Positions 22,014 through 34,385 are shown, counted from the stretch's first letter. The stretch is 64,000 nt of DNA from Corylus avellana (GCF_901000735.1 NC_081544.1:18677358-18741357), one strand, 5' to 3'. Notes: generated by a model not told the origin, from the letters alone. Program-made: numbers and translations.

Positions 22014-23270
22014 TCATCTAGTCAAAATATATGGAATCTGCCAAGTCAACGGAATCCATATCCTTGATGCGCGCAGTGTTCTCTGACCCTTAAGTTTAAA
22101 TTTGAAGCACCAATCTTTTCTTCTCTTAGACCAAAGAAAATAAATTTTACCCACAAATGGGTAATTCCAAATGTCAGCATATCGAGGTAGATCCTTCTGA
22201 GTATTCCCAAACAATTTCTCATCCGAAAAGGAATCATGAATTGGAATAAAATGGGGAGAATACTTGGGGAGTTTTTCTACATTAATGGTCTCTTTTTGCT
22301 CGTCTAACAGCCCTAACAGACTACCCTCCTGGCCTCTTGGTAAGTCATAAGAAATAATGACCGGGATAGTGTCATCTGTCCCAAAAAATGAAGATTTCAG
22401 ATTACCTGGAACAGGGGCTTGGGGCTCATATGGCATCTCGGGAATAGGAGGTGATGGTGAAGAAGCCTTAGTGCTCGCTTCCTTGCTTTTTTCCCGATGT
22501 AGATCCTGTGGGACCTCAATTTGCTCCTCCTTCCTTTCTTCCACGGGGTTTTTGACCACCTCTCCACTCCTCAGTGTGGTGATAGCTTACGCATGACAAG
22601 AAGTACCTTCTTCCTCCATGTAGTGTCCATCAGGATTGGCCACCGGCTGACTTTGAAACTCTTCTTCTTCCATCCTATTGAGGTGGTTGATGATTTGTTC
22701 AACATGAGCTTCCATCCTGGCGTCTATCTCGGCGAAGAATTGAGGGGTATAAAGTTCATGTTGAGATTTCACCGTCTGCTTTATCTCGCCTCCCAGCTCA
22801 CTCATCATTTTTAGCATCCGATCCTCAAAATTAGAATCTAAGGGAGGTGGTGTGGCCTGGTATTGTTGTTGTGAAGGCCAGTAGATGGGAGATGGCTCCT
22901 CTTGATATTCTTGAAAGTCAGAACCCATCGGAGGAGGTGGTTCGGTTTGGTATATCTGTTGTGGAGTTGCTTGATATGGAGGAGAATAGGATTGATCATT
23001 GAATTGAGGATATGCCTGATGGTATAGTTCATGACATTGTGGAGCATAATTCCCAGGAGCTTGAGTTTGCCACGAGAGATTAGACTGGTTGCTCCACGTC
23101 GGGCTATAGGAATCAGAATAATGGCCATTTCCCGGTCTAGAGAACGGTCTGTTCATATGCTCATAAGAATAATTAGAAAATTGTCCCGCTGTAGGACAAT
23201 CTCTAATATGATGATAAGGACTATAGCAATATGAACATGGTCCATGGGGTGTTGGAATGCCTCCCCACAT
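22014..23270 (-). pseudogene. Element Z zinc-knuckle ORF, one nonsense codon
   Basis: A frame of about 418 codons from ATG at 23270, broken only by TAA at 22589-22587 (a CAA-to-TAA type change), then continuing in frame to 22014. It starts MWGGIPTPHGPC and has a CCHC knuckle (C-x2-C-x4-H-x4-C, residues 12-25, CSYCYSPYHHIRDC). Next is a Tyr/Pro/Gln-rich linker, a helical NFEDRMLKMMSELG segment, and a charged region. The C-terminal part joins the pre-RT segment (TIPVIISYDL) directly to the post-RNase H spacer (HDSFSDEKLF). It ends near KDWCFKFK. The start is supported by the same MWGGIPTPHGPC start in element U. It probably binds element RNA; function is inferred from the knuckle only. Confidence 0.8.
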
Positions 23271-23632
23271 GAACTAAACTAATATAATTAACATAAAATA
23301 ACAACAGAAAAATAAAAATAAAAACTCACAAACGGCCTTTAGGTGCGCTGGAAATTTGGAAGCCGACTACTGCTAATGCGCTCGATCGCATGGCAGAGTA
23401 CGCTCGAGCCTACTGCCGCAGATAGGTGTGAGCACAGGAGTGGAGGGATCGAGCGCAAAAGGTGGAGTGCGTACATGCACTCGATCGCAGTCACAGTGAA
23501 GGCAGCTACGGACCTGTTTGCAAATTCTAAAATAAAACAAAAACAAAACACAAACAGAATTAAAATTAGCAGAAAAATGAATTATTAAGCTAAAATCAAT
23601 CCTTAAATTGTGACAATACAACCGTTAAGCAG
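23271..23632 (-). other. Element Z leader
   Basis: Noncoding sequence between PBS and ORF. It holds several CGCTCGATCGCA/CGCTCGAGC motifs (23377-23492). Overlapping short frames on both strands here are a by-product of the GC-rich motif cluster. Confidence 0.6.
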
Positions 23633-23650
23633 TCCCCGGCAACGGCGCCA
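23633..23650 (-). other. Primer-binding site of Z (tRNA-Asp)
   Basis: TGGCGCCGTTGCCGGGGA on the minus strand, complementary to the 3' end of plant tRNA-Asp, the usual primer of Athila elements. It lies 5 nt from the LTR. Confidence 0.92.
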
Positions 23651-23655
23651 AAAAT

Positions 23656-24974
23656 TGATGTGGTATTTTTGTGACCAAAAATATCAATTATAAAAATAAC
23701 CACTCGCAATAAGACGAATCTTTGTAGGATACGGCTATACAGATGGTGTCGAACCTCAAGGACTGCAGGGGTTTTATTATTAAAATTCGAAATATCAAAA
23801 TTAACTTCATTAAAAAGAGAATTGATTTGATTTTCTTTAAAACTAAAGTACATGAAAATAAAATAGATTTAAAATAAGAGAGAGAGTGTAAGGTATTGAC
23901 TTCACCTTTATCCACACAACAATGGCTAATCATAATTAATCCCAGAAATTCATTTTATGCATGTTATAAATAAACAAGAAACTACCTTATTAAAGAATAA
24001 GCATAATCTATCTTTGGTTGGCACGGATCGTCCACCTAACCACTAAGATGCGATACTACCCGTCTTCCCTAGGTATAAATTATCAAATTCTTTAACAGGA
24101 TACATATAATCAATGAATAAGTGTAACCCATCTTCGGTTGGCACGGATTGTCTACCTAAATTACACTAAACTAGGGTGTAGTACAATCCGTCTTCCCTAG
24201 GCATGGCCTATCAAATCCTATTGATCATATGTCAATTAAACCCATTGTATAACGATCATTCTCATAATCACAGAAAACAATAATGATTTGAGATCAATAA
24301 AAGTAAAATACTTTCTAAGACAAGAGAAGAATTTCACAAATATTGATTTTGAAATTTAAGAACAATTGCATTTAATATGAAGAACATAAATCAATTGTAG
24401 CAATCCTCATAGTTATACAATCAACATGCATAAATTGAAAATCTAAAAATTAAATACAATCAAACCATTGTGCTTGGATAGGGTTACATCAACACCCCAC
24501 GAAGGGGTTTAGCCGCTCATGATCTTCTAAGCTCCAAAGCCAATTTTCTGATTTTTAGCTCTAGGAAGTGGTGTGTCTGTTTACAATGTTTAGAGCCCTA
24601 TTTATAGGGATTCGGAGAACCCTAAAATCCCTAGAAACCCTCAAAAAACCGTAATTCAGTCTCCCAGTCGGATTTGGAGACCTAGAAAAACTTTCCTTCT
24701 CAATTTCGGAGTTTGTTTTGCCACTGGCGCCCGTGTGCGCTCGAGCGCACTGTAATTTGCTACAGTCCCCTACTACCGTAATTTGCTACAGTGCCCGCTA
24801 CAGTAACTGCTACAGTCATGAATTGCATTTTGAGCCCCAAAACAATGATTTTCTTTGTATCTTTATTAAACACTTGAAAACACAAAAACAAAACAAAATC
24901 AAACAAATAACGATGCTAAGAAATTAACATATGCAAATTAAGGGGCTTGAATGTGCAACATTCGGCGCTTATCA
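23656..24974 (-). repeat. Element Z 5' LTR
   Basis: 1,319 bp; same ends as the 3' LTR. The CTACAGT block (24748-24820) is shorter and arranged differently from that of the 3' LTR. Confidence 0.9.
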
Positions 24975-25925
24975 GTACGAATCCCATAGGATAGGGCTAT
25001 ATTGAGGGTGTCGATCCTCAAGAATTGTAGGGGTTTTATTTTCAAAATTTGAAAGATTAAAATTAACTTAATTCAAAAGAGAATGATTTGTGTGTGTTAA
25101 TTTAAAGTGTGTAAAATAAACGAAAATAAAGAGAGTAAATATATGAGAGAGAGAGTAGGGTATTGACTTCACCACTATTCGCACATCAATGGTTAACCAT
25201 ATTTAATTCTAGCAATTCATTCTATGCATGTTATAATTGAAACAAGAAAAGATATTATTGAAGAATAAAAATAATTCATCTTATGTTAGCACAGATCGTC
25301 CACCTAACCACTAAGATCTGGTACGACCCGTCTTGCCTAAGTATGAATTATTTAATTCTTTAATAAGTTTCATACAATCAATGGAATAGCATAACCCATC
25401 TTCGGTTGGCACAGATCGTCTACCTAAATTACACTAAACTAGGGTGTAGTACGATCCGTCTTTCCTAGGTATGGTCTATCTAACCTATTGATTGCATGTC
25501 AATTAAGAACCATTGTATAACTATCATTCTTATAATCACATAAAATAAGAATGATTTGAGTTCAATAATAGTAAAGTACTTTCTAAGACAAGATAAGAAT
25601 TTTACTAATATTGAGTTGAAAATTAAGAACAATTGCATTTAATATGAAGAACATAAATCAATTGTAACAATCCTCAGAGTTATACAATCAACATGCATAA
25701 ATTGAAAAAACTAGAAATTAAATACAATCAAACCATTGTGCTTGGAAAGGGTTACATCAATACCCCACAATTGGTTTAGCCGCTCATGATCTTCTAAGCT
25801 CCAAAGACAATTTACTGAATTTTTAACGCTAGGAAGCGGTGTGTCTGTTTACATTGTTTAGAGCCCTAATTATAGTGATTAGGAGAACCCTAAAAACCCT
25901 GGAAAAGACGGAGGTCAGTCTCCCA
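24975..25925 (-). mobile_element. Element Y 3' LTR, right piece, truncated
   Basis: Continues the Y LTR from GTACGAATCCC. It matches 31284-32226 closely in layout (GGGTGTCGATCCTCAAGAA; AACAATTGCATTTAATATGAAG). It stops at GTCAGTCTCCCAG (25925), where integrase sequence begins directly. The U3 start, the PPT and the pol 3' end of Y are missing. Confidence 0.8.
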
Positions 25926-26856
25926 GAATATGTTTGATCTCCCGGTTAGAAACTTCTACTTGGCCACTTGTTTGAGGATGGTAAGGAGTGGCTACCTTGT
26001 GTGTGATGGAGTACTTGAGAAGCAAGGTTTAGAAAAACCGGTTGCAAAAGTGTCTACCTCCATCACTGATGATGGCCCGAGGAGTACCAAATTTGCTGAA
26101 AATGTTGGCTTGGAGGAACTTTACCACAACCTTGTGATCATTGGTCTTGGTGGCAATGGCTTCTACCCACTTAGAGACATAATCCACTCCTACCAAAATG
26201 TACTCATATCCACAAGACGATGGGAAAGGTCCCCTGAAGTTGATACCCTAGACATAAAAAATTTCAACAATGAGGATGGGGCTTAATGGCATCATCTCCC
26301 TCCGAGATATAGTTCCTAGGCGTTGACATCTCTCACAAGCTCGGCAAAATTCATAGGCATCTTTGAACAAGGTTGGCCATGTGAATCCGCATTGTAGAAC
26401 CTTGGCTACTGTCTTTTTAGCACTGAAGTGTCCTCCACAAGCTAGAGAATGACAGAATGTGAGAATACTGGAAAATTCACTCTTAGGGACACAACGTCGG
26501 ATGATCTGATCAGCACAATACTTGAATAACTCCGGATCTTCCCAAAAATAGAATAGAACTTGCTTGAAGAAACGGTCATTATCTTGCTTAGACCAATGAG
26601 AAGGAATCCTACCTATGGCTAGATAATTGACAATATCGGTATACCACGGCGGATTTCTCGGAGTAATTTCAAATAGTTGCTCATCCAGGAAAGAGTCATG
26701 AACAAGAACCAGCTGAGGTGTCTCAAACAAAATCCGTGACAGATGGTCGGCAACAACAGTCTCAGTGCCTTTCTTGTCCCGAATCTCAATATCAAATTCT
26801 TGCAGAAGTAGTATCCAGTGGATCAACCGGGGCTTTGTTTCCTTCTTGGCTAGCAA
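25926..26856 (-). pseudogene. Element Y integrase and RNase H end (broken)
   Basis: The frame at 26856-26248 covers the RNase H end ([16 protein letters not shown]) and the integrase zinc region ([25 protein letters not shown]). The core follows in other frames with [22 protein letters not shown] and [17 protein letters not shown], so D, D and E positions are visible. It is cut after REIKHI at 25926. A stop before the core and a frameshift are present. Confidence 0.88.
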
Positions 26857-27216
26857 ATGTCACAGAGCAGCATCATCAGAATAAATGATTACCTTGGACC
26901 CCAGAAGATATAAGCAGAATTTGTCCAAGGCAAAGACCACGGCTAGCAATTCTTTCTCGGTGGTTGTGTAATTGACTTAGGCATCCATTAGAGTCTTGCT
27001 AGCATAATAGATGACATGAGGGAGCTTACCTACCCGCTGTCCCAATACTGCACCCACAACATAGTCAGATGCATCACATATGATTTCAAAGGGCAAAGAC
27101 CAGTCAGGAGGCTGCATGATAGGGGCAGAAGATAACAGAGACCGAAGCTTCTGGAATGCCTCTTGACATGCTTCATCAAAGTGAAAAGGGGCATCCTTGG
27201 CAAGTAAGCTACACAA
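26857..27216 (-). pseudogene. Element Y RNase H domain (broken)
   Basis: Typical Ty3-gypsy RNase H motifs: FEIICDASDYVVGAVLGQ, VIYYASKTL, and EKELLAVVFALDKF after a stop near 26979. In-frame stops interrupt it. Confidence 0.85.
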
Positions 27217-28484
27217 GGGCCTTGAAATTTTACTGAAATCCTTGATGAAGCGGCGATAGAAGCCGGTATGCCCTAGGAAAGAACAAATCTACTTCACTGA
27301 AGTGGGTGGCGGTAAATTCTCAATTAGCTCAACTTTGGCCCGGTCCACCTCAATACCTCTTTTGGATACTATGTGGCCCATAACGATACCTTCTTGCACC
27401 ATGAAGTGGTTTTTCTCCCAACTTAAAATTAGGTTAGTTTCTTGGCAACGTTGAAGCACAAGTGAAAGATTATGGAGACATTTATCAAAAGAAGAACCAA
27501 AAACAGAGAAGTCATCCATAAATACCTCCAAAATTTCTCCACCATGTCGGAGAAGATAGACATCATACATCTCTAGAATGTGGTAGGTGCATTGCATAAT
27601 TCGAAGGGCATGCGTCGGTAAGCAAAGGTGCCAAATGGACATGTGAACGTCGTCTTCTCTTGGTCTTGGGGATCAACAGCTATCGGATTATACCCAGAAT
27701 AGCCATCTAGGAATCAATAGTAGCTTTGGACAGCAAGATGCTCCAAAATTTGATCAATGAATGGAAGCGGGAAGTGATCCTTCCAGGTATGGGAGTTGAG
27801 CTTTCGGTAATCGATGCAAACATGCCATCTCGTGGTTGTGCACTGCAGAACCAACTCTCGAGCTGAGTTCTCAACGACGGTGATGCCGAATTTCTTTGGA
27901 ACCACTTGAGTGGGGCTCACCCATTTGCTATCTGAGATGGGGTAGATGATGCCTGCATCAAGTAACTTGACTACCTCTTTCATGTTGGGATTCAGCCAGC
28001 GCTGTGCCTCACAGGAGGGTCGAGCATCTTCTTCCAAATGGATCTGGTGCATACAGATGGAGGGGTTGATGCCTTTCAAATCTGCCGTGGTCCATCCAAT
28101 GGATTCTTTATGCTCCTTTAACACTGCTAGCAAACTGTCCTCTTGGTCCTTTTGAAGGTCTGAAGCAATGATGACTGGCAAAGTGTTATTAGATCCAAGA
28201 AATGCATACTTGAGCTTTGCTGGCAGGGGCTTCAACTCAAGCTTCGGTGGAGACTCTAGGGAGGGAACCGGAGGAGTGCTTGATGTCACAGGTAGGGGCT
28301 CCTTCGGTACTCTCCATGGATGGAAGTCTGCACTTGCGGCTGTCTCTAGCAAATCATGGACCTCTTTGATGTACTGGTTGGTGTTGAACTCTTCAAAGTC
28401 GAAGTGAGTCAAGCAGGCTTCCACTGGATCTTGGGTCAATAGACTAGGTAGTGAATCTTCTACATATTCTTCAATGCTGTCCAA
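27217..28484 (-). pseudogene. Element Y reverse transcriptase (broken)
   Basis: The frame 28484-27714 begins in the protease-RT linker (SLPSLLTQDPVEACLT), passes the conserved pre-RT block (LKYAFLGSNNTLPVIIASDL) and enters RT with WVSPTQVVPKK and CIDYRKLN. The second frame 27642-27289 carries the polymerase motif VFMDDFSVFG. A stop near 27714 and a frameshift near 27600 separate them. The catalytic Asp pair (FMDD) is present, but the gene cannot be translated as one protein. Confidence 0.9.
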
Positions 28485-28499
28485 AAAGAAACACTAATT

Positions 28500-29095
28500 T
28501 TGATCAGGAGCATGTTGGAATGCAGTAAAGATATTCAACCAAACCTTCATATTGCCAAATGAGATCTCCATGACTCTAGTTCGACAATTGATGCATGCAT
28601 TAGCTGTGGCTAAGAAAGGATGCCCAAGGATGACAGGAATCAACTATCAAGATTGGGCACAGGCTCAGTGTCAAGCACTATAAAGTCGACTAGGAAGAAA
28701 AATTTATCCACCTGGATGATCACGTCTTCTACAATCCCTCTAGGCTTCTTAACAGACCGATCAGTTAGCTGTAGAATCACTGTGGTGGGCTTTAACTCCC
28801 CTAGGCCAAGTTGCTGATATACTAAATATGGAAGTAAATTCACACCAGCTCCCAGATCTAGGAGTGCCTTATCAATTTCCCTATGTCCGATGACGCATAA
28901 AATTGTAGGAGCCTCGGGGTCCTTAAACTTCGGAGGAGTGTTGTGCTTAATCAAGGAACTCACTTTCTCAGTAAGAAGCACTTTCTTGGGGATGTTATTT
29001 CTGGTTTTCCTCTTTTGAGTACATAAGTCTTTAAGGAACTTGGCATAGGCAGGCACTTGTGCGATGGCATTAAGAAGGGGAAGATTGATTTTTAC
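28500..29095 (-). pseudogene. Element Y aspartic protease (broken)
   Basis: The frame 29056-28640 carries KFLKDLCTQKRKTRN, then the active-site segment ALLDLGAGVNLLP (the Athila/Tat form with DLG in place of DSG/DTG). The retroviral-type protease continues after a stop near 28640 (LGHPFLATANACI). It would release gag and pol proteins in the particle. In-frame stops make it inactive. Confidence 0.85.
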
Positions 29096-30721
29096 CTATT
29101 TGAACACCTCCATCATTCCTTGTATTTTCTCTCCTTGTTTCCTAAAGTGGGAAGGTGCCTTGAGACGTTCTGGGAAGGGGGCTCGTGGTTCATATGGAAT
29201 CTCTGGAGTGGGAGCTGCTGATGATGAAGCCTCATTGCATACTTGCTTACATTTATCATTCTGCAGAATTTGGGCAACCTCCGTTTGCTCATCTTTTTTC
29301 TCCTCCACATGATTGTCAACTATTCTTCCGCTTCGCAATGTGGTGATGGCTTGAACTTGCTGATGATATGAAGTGCCCTTATCTACCATGTAGTGCCCCT
29401 TAGGATTTACCACTGGCTGACTTGGAAGCTTTCCTTCGTCCCTTCTGTTGAGAGTGTTGGCAAGTTGTCCAACTTGAGCTTCCAGCTTGGCAATGGATTG
29501 AGAATGTGAGTTCACTATCTCTTGTTGAGATTTTACTGTCTGATTTATCTCTCCCACCTGGCCAGTCAGCTCACTCATCATTTTCAGCATCCGATCCTCA
29601 AAATTAGAATCAGAGCGTGGTAGTATGGCCTGGTATTGTTGCTGTGGAGGCTAGTAAGTGGAATGAGGTTGGTAGGGCTGCCTGTTGGATTGAGCTTGAT
29701 TATGTAGCCTTGGGGCTGAGTCGCCTGAATTTGGATTCTTCCATGAGAAATTTGGATGATTTCTCCACCCGAGATTATAGGCATTGGAATACGGATCGTT
29801 ACCCGGTCTGGAGAAAGCTGCATTAACCTTCTCATTAGTAACATCAGTATAATTTCCAGCAACAGGGCAGTTATTTATATGATGCATAGGACTAGTGCAA
29901 AATGAGCAAGGTTCATGTGGTGTGTGCGAGCAGTATTAGGAGCAAAACCAGCAGTCATCAAAACTTGATCTAGCTTTTTGGTGATAGCCTCAACTACTTG
30001 GGTGGCCATATTTGGTGAATGTCCTGCTTCATACAGACTCTTTGTCTTAAGTGCTTTAGATGCTGGTGCCCTTCGTCTGGTGGAAACCTGCTGAAGAGAA
30101 TTATTACTTAAATTTTCAAACATAGTCCATGCTGCATCTTCACTTTTTAACATGAATGTTCCCCCACAAGATGCATCTACCATTTTTCTATTGGACCCAG
30201 TCAGACCATCATAGAAACATTGCACTAGCTACCATTTTGGGACAGCGTGGTGTGGGCATGATCTAAGTAAGTCCTGCAGCCTATCCCAAGTCTCATGGAA
30301 ATCTTCTCCCTCATATTGGGAGAAGCAAGTGATAGCTCTCCTAGTGTCATTGGTCATTCCTATGGGAAAATACTTCTTAAGAAATTCTAGCTGCAATTGA
30401 GCCCAAGAAGTGATAGAGTTGGGTGCTAAGGACTGGAACCAATGTTTGGCTTTTTCCTTGAGGGATAAAGGAAAAAGACGAATCCTTAGGGCATCCTCAG
30501 TGAATCCCGTCATTTTAATGGTAGAACAAATTGCTTCAAAATCACTGAGGAAGTCATAAGGGTTTTCGGTGCTATGCCCTAGGAAAGAAGGTAAATTTTG
30601 TATAATGCTAGGCTTAATTTCATAATGGGTTGCCGTAACATCCGGTAGCCGGAGACGTGGGGGTAGAGTAAGTGGTAGGGAGATAATGATCTCTCAAAGG
30701 CACGTGGTTAGCTTCGCCCAT
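29096..30721 (-). pseudogene. Element Y gag: capsid, zinc knuckle, linker (broken)
   Basis: A start at 30721 (MGEANHVP) is followed by a one-base frameshift near 30670. The capsid-like retrotransposon gag domain is at 30513-30229 (LRIRLFPLSLKEKAKHWF, LEFLKKYFPI, EGEDFHETWDRL). TAG at 30231 interrupts it, and the same frame continues (CFYDGLTGSNRKMVDA). A frameshift near 29935 precedes the CCHC knuckle CSFCTSPMHHINNC. The linker NFEDRMLKMMSEL and the charged C-terminus end at 29096. This shows the complete parent arrangement from which the Z, W and U ORFs are shortened. Confidence 0.87.
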
Positions 30722-31204
30722 GGTCTCAGTGGGACTCGCTTCTAGCAAATTAGGAGTCCTTTCGGATCTAATTCGTCTAAGAGTGCGTTAAAGTTCAAGG
30801 TCGCAAGGAATTAATGGAAAAGACAAAGAACAGCGACCTAGCATGAAAAAACAGAAAGTAAAAAAAAGAAAAACTAAACTAAAACAAAAAATTAAAGCTC
30901 ATAAACGGCCCTTAGATGCACTAGGGTTTTGGATGCAGGCTAATGCTGGTGTGCTCGATCGCACGGAAGGGTGCACTCGAGCATACTGCCGTAGATGGGT
31001 GCAAGCACAGGAGGGGAGGGTGCACTCGTCCGTGCGCTCGATCGCAATCACAGAGAGGGCAGCTACGAACCTGTTTGAGAATTCTTAAAAAAAATAAATA
31101 AAACAAAACACAAAAACATAATTAAAGTTAGCAACGTAAAACAGAAAAATAGATTATTAAGCTAAAATTTATCCTTAAAATTAGATAATGAAACCGTTAA
31201 GCAG
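30722..31204 (-). other. Element Y leader
   Basis: Noncoding sequence between PBS and gag, with CGCTCGATCGCA-like motifs at 30952-31050. Confidence 0.55.
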
Positions 31205-31222
31205 TCTCCGGCAACGGCGCCA
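31205..31222 (-). other. Primer-binding site of Y (tRNA-Asp)
   Basis: TGGCGCCGTTGCCGGAGA on minus; one change from the Z and W sites. Confidence 0.88.
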
Positions 31223-31227
31223 AAAAT

Positions 31228-32240
31228 TGATGTGGTATTTTTGTGACAAAAAATATCAATTATAAAAGTACCACTCGCAATAGTACGAATCCCGTAGAAT
31301 AGGGCTATATTGAGGGTGTCGATCCTCAAGAACTGCAGGGGTTTTATTATCAAAATTTGAAAGATTAAAATTAACTTAATTCAAAAGAGAAATATTTGTG
31401 TGTGTTAATTTAAAGTGTATAAAATAAACGGAAATAAAGAGAGTAAATATATGAGAGAGAGATAGGGCATTGACTTCACCACTATCCGCACATCAATGGT
31501 TAACCATATTTAATTCTAGCAATTCATTCTATGTATGTTATAATTTAAACAAGAAAACACATTATTGAAGAATAAAAATAATTCATCTTATGTTAGCACA
31601 GATCGTCCACCTAACCACTAGGATGTGGTACGACCCGTCTTCCCTAAGTATGAATCATTTAATTCTTTAATAAGTTTCATACAATCAATGGAATAGCATA
31701 ACACATCTTCGGTTGGCACGGATCGTCTACCTAACTTACACTAAACTAGGGTATAGTATGATCCGTCTTTCCAAGGTATGGTCTATCTAACCCTATTGAT
31801 TGCATGTCAAGTAAGAACCATTGTATAACCATCATTCTTATAATCACAGAAAATAAGAATGATTTGAGTTTAATAATAGTAAAGTATTTTCTAAGACAAG
31901 ATAAGAATTTTACTAATATTGAGTTGGAAATTAAAAACAATTGCATTTAATATGAAGAACATAAATCAATTGTAGCAATCCTCAGAGTTATATAATCAAT
32001 ATGCATAAATTGAAAAACTAGAAATTCAATACAATCAAACCATTATGCTTGGAAAGGGTTACATCAATACCCCACAATTGGTTTAGCCGCTCATGATCTT
32101 CTAAGCTCCAAAGACAATTTATTGAATTTTTAACTCTAGGAAGTGGTGTGTCTGTTTACAATGTTTAGAGACCTATTTATAGGGATTAGGAGAACCCTAA
32201 AAACCCTGGGAAAGTCGGAGGTCAGTCTCCTAGTCGTGTA
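31228..32240 (-). mobile_element. Element Y 5' LTR, cut by the assembly gap
   Basis: Begins TGATGTGGTATTTTTGTGAC on plus and runs to GTCAGTCTCCTAGTCGTGTA at the N-run. Its U3 start and TSD are not available. It matches the pieces 19214-19273 and 24975-25925. Confidence 0.85.
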
Positions 32241-32260
32241 NNNNNNNNNNNNNNNNNNNN
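32241..32260. other. 20-N assembly gap
   Basis: A run of 20 N, a conventional placeholder. LTR sequence lies on the left and RNase H coding sequence on the right, so an unknown length is missing. Confidence 0.95.
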
Positions 32261-33751
32261 TCTAAACTTATTCGAAGCAAACACTACAGCCAACAACTCC
32301 TTTTCAGTGGTGGAGTAGTTCAACTGTGCATCATTCAGAGTCTTGATGGCATAGTACATGACATGCAGAAGTTTCTCCACTCTTTGTCCCAAAACGGCTC
32401 CCACAGCATAATTGGAGGCATCACACATTATCTCGAACAGCACTCCCTAATTAGGTGGCTGAATGATTGTTGTAGAAGTTAAGATCTTCTGCAGAATCTC
32501 AAAGGCTGTCTGGCACTTGTCATTAAAATCAAACGGAATATCTTTTGCTAGCAAGTTACAGAGGGGTCTTGCTATCTTGCTGAAGTCCTTGATGAATCTT
32601 CTTTAGAACCCAGCATGTCCCAGAAATGACCGAATCACTTTTACTGTCCATAGGGGTGGAAGGTTGGAGATCAGATCGACCTTGGCTTTGTGAACCTCGA
32701 TACCTTTGTGGGAAATAACATGCCCCAAAACAATCCCTTGTTTTACCATGAAGTGGCATTTTTCTCAATTTAGAACCAGATTCGTCTCCTTACACTGTAC
32801 TAACACCATGGTGAGGTGATGCAGACACTCCCCAAATGACGAAGCGAAGACTGAGAAATCATCCATAAAGATCTCCAATTCACGCTCAACCATATCTAAA
32901 AAGATGCTGATCATGCATCACTGAAAAGTAGCAGGTGCATTACACAACCCAAACGGCATATGGTGATAGGCAAACATATCGAAAGGACAGGTGAAAGTAG
33001 TCTTCTCTTGGTCTTCAGGGTCCAGTGGAATTTGGTTGTAGCCAGAGTAGCCATCAAGGAAGCAGTAGTAATCATGGCCAGCCAATCTCTCCAACATCTG
33101 ATAGATGAAGGTAGAGGAAAGTGGTCTTTTCTTGTCACGACATTTAACTTCCTATAGTTAATGCACACTCTCCACCCTGAATGCACATGAGTTGGGACCA
33201 ACTCATTTACCTTGTTCTTGATCACTGTAATCCCTGCCTTTTTTGGCACCACATGAATGGGACTACCCATTTGCTGTCAGAGATCGGGTATATGATTCTC
33301 GCATCTAGAAGTTTAATTACCTCAGCTCGAACTACCTCTTTCATGGCCGGATTCAACCGTCTCTATGGCTCGAGAGAGGTTTTAGCATTTTCTTCCAAGT
33401 GAATCTTATGCATCACTACTGCAGGGATGATTCCTTTTATGTCTTCAATTGACCACCCGATTGCTTCTTTATGCTCTCTCAAGACATCTAGTAGCTTCTG
33501 TTCTTGATCATTATCCAGGTTAGCAGCAATGATCACTGGTAGAGATTCCGTAGGATCCAGATACTTGTACTTCAGGGTTTCTGGTAGAGGCTTCAACTCC
33601 CGCTTGACAAGCTCAACTACTAATGAAGATGGATCAGGGGATGATGTCTTAGTAATTTCTTCAGTCTTAGTCTCTATCTCAGGAGTTGAGTCCAACAAGG
33701 CGTTAGCTTGTTCCAATAATGTATCCAGGTCAAAGTCACCTCCCAATGCAA
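32261..33751 (-). pseudogene. Fragment R: gypsy RT and RNase H (broken)
   Basis: From the right: pre-RT block LKYKYLDPTESLPVIIAANL (frame 33764-33363), RT with HVVPKKAGITVI and CINYRKLN (33270-32911), FMDD motif (about 32855-32875 region, IFMDDFSVFA), then RNase H with FEIMCDASNYAVGAVLGQ and [13 protein letters not shown] (32443-32261). Several stops and frameshifts. It may belong to element X, whose integrase lies on the other side of Y. The gap prevents proof. Confidence 0.82.
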
Positions 33752-34385
33752 TGTTAAGTGTCAAAAATATTCATATTTTAGCCCTTAACTTATATTTGTT
33801 AATTTCTTAGTCTTGTTAATTTATGCCATTTTAGTTCTTTTATGTGTTTTCTATGTTTTTGTAGGCTTTTGGAAGAAAATGAAGCAATTCTGGAAGTATC
33901 GGGCTTAAAGAGCAAATTTGGGAAAAGTTGGAGGCTCTGGTAGTGCGATCGATTGCAGAGGACCTACAATCGAGCGCATTACAAGCAAAAGGACCAGACA
34001 GGCGCAAGGCGTGCGCTCGTGTGCACAAGTAGTAGCCTCGATCGCACCTGCGATCGAGCACCCAACACCAAAGATCAATCGCAGTCTTGCGATCGAGCGC
34101 ACACGGGATGCGATTGAGCGCACCTGTGTGTGAGGAGCAAGTCAGCTGCAACCCTATTCTAGAAAGTGTTTTCTTTTAGGGTTTTGAAGCCTTGTGCAAA
34201 CAATGGCTCAAACCCTACGATGTTTAGGATTTCTAGAGTGTTCCTAAGGCCTATAAATAGACCCTTAAACCTTTAGAATGGAGACACAATTTCAAGGAAA
34301 CAAGTTTTTGAATTGGAGGCTACTTCAAGGAGTCGTTTTTGGCTCTTTCTTTCCCTTTTCTTTTTAGTTTTATTTTAATTAATGT
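33752..34385 (+). mobile_element. Partial plus-strand LTR (U3 start to R)
   Basis: Starts TGTTAAGTGTCAAAAATATTC, like the start of the element U LTR (59360 downward). It has CGCTCGATCGCA-like motifs at 33947-34130 and a TATA box CTATAAATAG at about 34252, then breaks off near 34385. It is inserted into fragment R. Confidence 0.75.

Larger units (their letters stand above)
19269..24979 (-). mobile_element. Element Z: complete non-autonomous Athila-type retrotransposon with TSD GTACG
   Basis: Insertion 19274-24974 (5,701 bp) flanked by GTACG at 19269-19273 and 24975-24979, placed inside the LTR of element Y. Parts in minus-sense order: 5' LTR 23656-24974, PBS 23633-23650, leader with CGCTCGATCGCA motifs, one ORF 23270-22014, 3' noncoding modules, PPT at 20626-20637, 3' LTR 19274-20625. 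Gag capsid, protease, RT, RNase H and integrase are missing, so movement would need proteins from a relative. The two LTRs differ at scattered sites and in a CTACAGT repeat block. Confidence 0.92.

Noticed and set aside
23031..23588. ORFs on both strands near the Z leader and knuckle ORF
   Set aside because: They are shadows of the knuckle ORF or products of the GC-rich motif cluster.
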